Below, one piece after another: positions 58,500 through 64,000 of a stretch of 64,000 nucleotides of DNA. The DNA lies in the NCBI GenBank assembly GCA_016165875.1, contig JABBOT010000029.1:2216639-2280638 (forward strand), written 5' to 3'. The notes below the pieces were generated by a model. It made no database searches, was not told the DNA's origin, and saw only the letters and a program-made list of their open reading frames with translations. Source of the DNA: Acanthopleura granulata (taxonomy: Eukaryota; Mollusca; Polyplacophora; Chitonida; Chitonidae). Within the stretch, counting starts at the first letter, position 1. Each line of letters begins with the position of its first letter. Made by a program: the position numbers and the translations under genes.

Positions 58500-58640
58500 A
58501 ACCACAAAGGTAGTGACTGCCCTCAGCACAGAGAATCGAACCCACCACATTAATGCCAGCTATAAATTATTATGCTGGTTCTGCCGCCACCCTAGTAGCG
58601 ATTGCTAGAGTAGTCTCCCTGGTAATGCCAGCAGTAGTCT
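58500..58640 (-). mobile_element. tRNA-like (SINE-head) fragment
   Basis: On the minus strand, GTGGTGGGTTCGATTCTCTG contains a good pol III B box (GGTTCGATTC). A weaker A-box-like GGTGGCGGCAGAACC lies about 50 bp upstream. It does not fold as a standard tRNA by eye, so a decayed tRNA-derived SINE is more likely than a tRNA gene. Confidence 0.35.
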
Positions 58641-61600
58641 TTTGGTTGCGCTTTTCGTAACGAGGCAGGCGATGTACCTGCGCCTGAGTCTAGGCAAGAT
58701 GTGTGTCAAGACTTTTGCGTGAAATTTGTTACATTTGGAGACGGGAGGAAAATGTTTTGGATTTTGAACGAAAAAGTATGCTTAATATGAGTTAACCAGC
58801 CAGTGCCTCTGTGCAAAGACTCTGTGAAATAGTAAAGTAGAGGGTCATGCCACAGAGACGCGCAGAATCTAGTTTAGCACATGTACTAAACTTCTTGAAG
58901 TGAGTCGTCTTCCGAAATGACGGCACAGAGGAAAAGGGGAAGGTACTCTGAACCAAGGGGAGATAACCAACACTTGATAACACAGTGTGGCAAAAATGAG
59001 TCAAGATCTCCAACAATGCACATGCATAAATGTATGCATTGAATGCACTATAATGACTTAAGCAAAATACACTCTTATCACGAAGCTAATAAACTTAAAA
59101 ATGTACAAACAAGTTCATCCCACCAGCAAATACAACGTGCAAACATGCTCAGTTACATTGAGGGACAAATGTGAAAACAAGCATGCCATGTAGGCGATCA
59201 GAAATTCTCCTCTCCTCACCGTCACAGCAACATAAACTGTGAGGCTATCACCTGGCCATGGCTTTCCATGGATTTTGGCAGTTTGCTAGACCTCATACCG
59301 ACTCATGGATCAGGAGTTCCATGATGAGTCCCTCTCCACAATGCTGAAGAAGCCGATACAGGTTGGAGAGCGTTGTCACCATGATGGTTTGAGGAAAACA
59401 TTCAACAGTTTTGGTCCAGATAAATAAGGGAGAATTAAAAAACAAATCAATTCTTTGGAACATCAAGTGAGGAATCCAGCACGATAACCCACCTGGTACA
59501 AAACGAATGATACGTAACTATGAAATGCATGAGGCGTAAATCTCCATAACGATGACATATGCTGCAAATCTCTCAGAAAGCCCAGGGTTTAATAAAAATG
59601 CTAATAAAAAAACATATTCAAAAGTACATGTGCTTTGGCTCATTTTTTATAGATTGTTTGAGGAAGGAATACCAAGGAGAAAACATAAATTGTTTGAATT
59701 CTAGGAGGGCCATAATATGGATCACTATTGGTATCACTGGTTTCACAAGCTTTTCTTTACCCCCAACACTGTATGTCATGTTGGAATACCTGACTTCCAT
59801 CAATGAATAAATAGAACACCACTGAAATTTTGCCATTGATGAAAACAGAAAACAAAAAGTTTTCATCACTGGAAGCCAAAATTACCTACATAGTCCATGA
59901 AGCCAATCACAGAATTCAAGCACAGAAACAAGAAATTGCAACAGCAGTCATCTTAGACTAAGGTCCAATGCTAAATGCCAAACATTTGCCTGACCAACAC
60001 AGACATAGAGCCAAAAATCTATGACAGAAAAAAAACAAAACATGGAAATCTGCATCACCTGCAAAAGCCAAAAGTCAATGCCATGAGACTTCTCATTAAG
60101 TGAATGGCCAAGGTTAATGGTTAGGTCAAAAAGTGACAAACCGGTCACCTTACAGAATGACAAGGCCGATAGGTTAGAAGAGCTGCTGGTCGCAGATAAT
60201 ACTGGTAAGAAAAGCCTGGAGAATTCTGATACAGTTTTCAGTGGTGCTTCCCTCATACTGTCTCTTGGACTTATTTTGGTGTTTTCTTTAACTTCAAGAG
60301 TTAGAATTTACAGTAACAGGTGAAACAGATACAGACGCCAACACAAGCCGAATAGGGCACACATACACAAACATGGAACACCGAGCTCAATACATCAGCT
60401 GGCAAGCAAACCGTACAGCTACGCTCCTACCCAGAATACTATACCATGGGTCCCTTGCAATCATGCCATGTAGCTACGCTCCTACCCAGTGTACTATACA
60501 GTACACTAACTATTTACAGGCTACGGTCATGTGGAGATTTGTATATACAAGTGCCTTCATTTGCACTGTATATTTCAGTTGACGGTGGGTAAAATGAGTG
60601 TCTGTGTGTGTGGTGTATGAAAGAGCAGCAATAATTACACATTCTAAAATAGAACTAATTCTACTTCCTTCATCAGCTGAGCCTAGGTTGAGGTCATGAT
60701 GCAGAAGGTCTCTGTAGAAGGTAGTGAGAATTTGACCCAGCCACAGTGGAATAAGTTCTGTAGGTGCTGAATGAAATAGGAAATCTCATGAGTACTTCCT
60801 CAACAACCATTTGACACCAATATGTGCATTGTCAGATTAAAACAGGGAAGCATGACCTGGCTAGATCATACCAGCTGTCACCATATTGATGATAATTGTC
60901 AAAAAGAACAAAAAAGAACGCCTCATAAACTGCCACCAGTTTATCATGTGCTTCAACTTCACCCATACCAGTGTCTATGAGTACTTCTTGTCCTTTCTGA
61001 AGAAAGCTTTGCCCTTATTGTGAATACTTTGAGAATAATGTCCATCACTGTGTATGGCTAGCTGTGCATGGACGATAGCACAGGGAGAAAACAGATGCCC
61101 TTCATACTAAAAGCTCAGCCAGGTGTATCTACATACATGTATCTACACTTCACCATAGGTAAATGTACATAATGATGAATTAATAGGTCAGACAGTTCCT
61201 GTGACCAACTATATGTAAAGCAGCTGATGGGCATTGCCGGAGCGAGAGGCGAGCGTGAGATGCTATCCCACAAGGCACCTGTCCCAATGTTCACAGATTC
61301 CACTCACTAACCCCTGCACATTCCTGTTCATGTAGCCACCACCAACATACCTCAGGCAAGTAGGGCCCCAGCTTTTAGGTATCATCAATCAGATGAATTC
61401 ATGTACAGAGAATCTTTTACATCTATGTCAAATTAATACAGTATTTCATGCCTGTAACCTTTTAGCCTGTAACTTCCTTATTTTTCGTCTGTAAACAACT
61501 GAGTTTTAGAATGAAGCAAGATCACATGATTCACAATAATCTTTCAAGATTTAAAAAGTATTTTAGCCATAGTAGTTCAAGAGTCTGCACACATGATAGG

Positions 61601-61846
61601 TCAAAGGTCACAGTTCAAATCCTCATTCATGCAGTAATTGTGGTGTATCGGGCTTTATCATAATGCTCAAGTTCCGACAGTCTTCATCATACCTTGAATA
61701 CTTACACATCAGTACTATAATAAGTGCATATTTCCCTCAATTAAACAATTTTCCATCTTTTTAAAACAGGCCTTATCCACCTTTCCAATGTCCTCAGCAA
61801 ATCTAATCACTACCTAATTCCCATTAGTCAGCATTAAAAGACACCC

Positions 61847-62405
61847 AACTGCCATACTTTTGTACTGGCCTCTATTCATTTTGCCCAATTACCATACTTA
61901 TGTACTGGCCTCTATTCACTTTGCCCAACTGCCATACTTATGTGCTGACCTCTATTCACTTTGCCCAACTGCCATACTTATGTACTGGCCTCTATTCACT
62001 TTGCCCAACTGCCATACATATGTACTGGCCTCTATTCACTTTGCCCAATTACCATACTTATGTACTGGCCTCTATTGACTTTGCCCAACTGCCATACTTA
62101 TGTGCTGACCTCTATTCACTTTGCCCAACTGCCATACTTATGCGCTGGCCTCTATTGACTTTGCCCAACTGCCATACTTATGTACTGACCTCTATTGACT
62201 TTGCCCAACTGCCATACTTATGTACTGACCTCTATTCACTTTGCCCAACTGCCATACTTATGTACTGACCTCTATTCACTTTGCCCAACTGCCATATTTA
62301 TGTACTGACCTCTATTCACTTTGCCCAACTGCCATACTTATGCGCTGGCCTCTATTGGCTTTGCCCAACTGCCATACTTATGCGCTGGCCTCTATTCACT
62401 TTGCA
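61847..62405. repeat. 40-bp minisatellite, about 14 copies
   Basis: The unit is CTGCCATACTTATGTACTGG plus CCTCTATTCACTTTGCCCAA. Copies differ at a few fixed sites (GTACTGG / GTGCTGA / GCGCTGG, CACT / GACT). The unit is not a multiple of three but has no stops in some frames, giving spurious frames of up to 122 codons. Confidence 0.95.
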
Positions 62406-64000
62406 TAGAATTTAGTAAATAAGCCTGCTTTTACACGTACTTCTCTACAAACTTTATACTCTTTTTCAACCAGTTGCAACAAGTCCTGAACAAGTCGGAT
62501 AACTGTTAGGATGTTCTACAACAGCCCACCACTTGTGCCAGCATGTACGTGTCCAATACCTTCTACAAAAGGCAGAATGCATCAGCATGAGCTCACTCTC
62601 TAATCATGCTAACGGTACATCTACTTTCAGTTTCATCAATGAATGACACGTCATTCTACCTTACCCTTTTCCGTTACAGGCAAGTTAACATAGTACTGTA
62701 GACATCATTAATATTCTGACTAATTAAATGTGGCCTCCCGAATCCTGAGTGTAATTAATTAGCTTTTTGACAGTTCTTCACCAGATCAGTCACCTATTTC
62801 ACCCACACCTAGAGTAAACAGGATTACAAAAGGGCAAGAAAAAGAGACAACGCTAATTCCTCAACCTTTTCCTACATGAAAGAGCAACTTTCCATGCAAT
62901 TTATGCACATTTTCAATTTGATTTTAAAGACAAAAATACAAACATGTCGAAAGGTTGAAGAATGACAGTATTTCAGCGAGCTTCAAGTTAGCTACAGCTA
63001 CACTACAATATAGTGACACGTAGACATTATGGAATGGATGAAGTCCAAATAATGATACATGATACGGCCAATATTGTGATAAATACTGATGATGGCTCTG
63101 GATTCTGTCAGCCAAGCACGTGAGCTTTCCAAAACGCAATGTGCAGCCACAAACTGCATCACATCCTGTGTTACAGAGTATAAAATCTCACAGCAAACTC
63201 CCATGCAAGAATGTAAAGTGAAAAATGTACCTACATGAAGTATGTACATTTAAAAACAATGAAAGGATAATTTTTCTTTAGAAATGTGTCACAGTGCTCT
63301 CCTGTTAAAGTGTCTGCCTTTCCCATTATGTCATAACATCTATTGTCACATAACCAGAAAATTTCAGTGCCTGTTTTAATGATAATGTCCCTCTCACAGT
63401 GCATTCACATCAAAGCAAACAAGGCCCTATCAATCATGACAATGATACCCATGCCATGCTGTAGGCCGTGCGAGCGTTGAGATGTCAATCTGCCACCGAC
63501 TTGGTATTTAGTCCCCACTAACTCAGGACAACCTGGGCCAGGGAACTTTAACAGTAGCAAAGGTAGTGAGACAATTAGAATGTGCTAAGGATAAGAGATC
63601 ATCATGTACATGCACACTAGCCACACCCCATTGGGTTACCTGTAAAGCGCCCCCCATCCCCCACCCTCACCGCACTCTATCATCAACCTGTCACTGAAGG
63701 TTACGTGACAAGTATGAAGGCCTCTGCATTCATCCCCATTTCTTTTATTTGATTAAATCCTCCAGCCAAAACATATGTAAAAGCTTTTGGGTAACAGCTG
63801 TTTGATGGGACATCTCTTCACTAGTCCATTTTCTTCTATTGAGTTGCCACACGTCACTGGGTAAAAGACACCGAGACACGCTCTGCTTCACACAACTCCT
63901 AACAGCAAAGACGTATTAAACCCAGCCAGATTCTCGACACGTGATGGTTCAGTGGTAATCTTCAAGTCAGACACCTGCACATAGCTGTCTGTCTACCAAG

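Larger units (their letters stand above)
53926..64000. other. Ten kilobases with no recognised gene
   Basis: No exon with family resemblance was found on either strand. The stretch contains a SINE-like element (54524-54875), tRNA-like fragments (near 57030-57075 and 58500-58640) and a 40-bp minisatellite (61847-62405). The many short frames look random. It could be intergenic, or an intron or long 3' UTR of a gene beyond the right edge. Confidence 0.5.

Noticed and set aside
59280..59470. 57-codon minus-strand frame ending near 59310 (contains TTLSNLYRLLQHCGEGLIME) that looks protein-like
   Set aside because: It is short, has no clear acceptor and no family I recognise. A GTATGA donor follows it, so it could be an exon of an unseen gene, but I cannot support that.
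60117..60323. 68-codon plus-strand frame with a hydrophobic end
   Set aside because: No splice context, no homologue recognised, and an overlapping minus-strand frame of greater length; treated as chance.
61860..62268. Frames of up to 122 codons (YWPLFTLPNCHTYVL-type) in the 40-bp repeat
   Set aside because: Tandem-repeat artefact with no other coding evidence.
1..64000. CRISPR arrays, operons, prophage or insertion sequences
   Set aside because: The repeats are minisatellites, SINE-like or foldback elements in a spliced eukaryotic genome; no array with unique spacers was seen.

Overview
This is a eukaryotic window, most likely from a mollusc or another lophotrochozoan invertebrate. That assignment is an inference from small coding exons in long AT-rich introns with clean GT-AG sites, from several dispersed SINE-like and foldback families, and from the mix of genes. 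No bacterial, plastid or viral gene organisation was seen. I recognise four gene bodies. Everything else is intergenic, intronic or repeat DNA.

Left arm (1-10.4 kb, + strand): two tandem SLC52A-type riboflavin transporter genes. The first (3808-5719) has two frame breaks and looks like a pseudogene, or carries sequencing errors. The second (7568-10184) is open in its two visible exons. Both share the same last intron position. Neither has its first coding exon identified. From 10.4 to 17 kb no gene was recognised, only repeats, including a CRE-bearing TTAA-flanked foldback element at 13.4-13.9 kb.

Middle (17.0-32.0 kb, - strand): a complete lysosomal phospholipase A2 gene (PLA2G15/LCAT family) with Ser-Asp-His catalytic residues. 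Its second coding exon is present twice, 89 bp apart, and the reading frames allow only one copy per mRNA. The alternative exons encode the oxyanion loop and the membrane-binding segment. Its introns hold a 2.3-kb 30/33-bp minisatellite, a foldback element and SINE-like copies.

Right of centre (33.9-53.9 kb, + strand): a 15-exon gene, divergent from PLA2G15, whose spliced frame closes exactly at 1,721 codons plus stop. It encodes a Lys-rich leader, six ankyrin repeats (one per phase-0 exon), an ARM-like helical region, about 900 residues of low-complexity sequence, and a C-terminal kinase of the IRE1/RNase L type. That kinase has HHN in place of HRD and is followed by only the end of a KEN (ribonuclease) domain. 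The architecture recalls RNase L, but both enzyme activities appear lost. This is the most novel item in the window. Its upstream region carries a cluster of CRE/UPRE-like TGACGT sites.

Right arm (53.9-64 kb): no gene recognised. It holds a SINE-like copy, tRNA-like fragments and a 40-bp minisatellite. The four genes do not form an obvious shared pathway. The useful context is tandem duplication (transporters), a divergent gene pair (PLA2G15 and the kinase-like gene) and heavy repeat insertion in introns.
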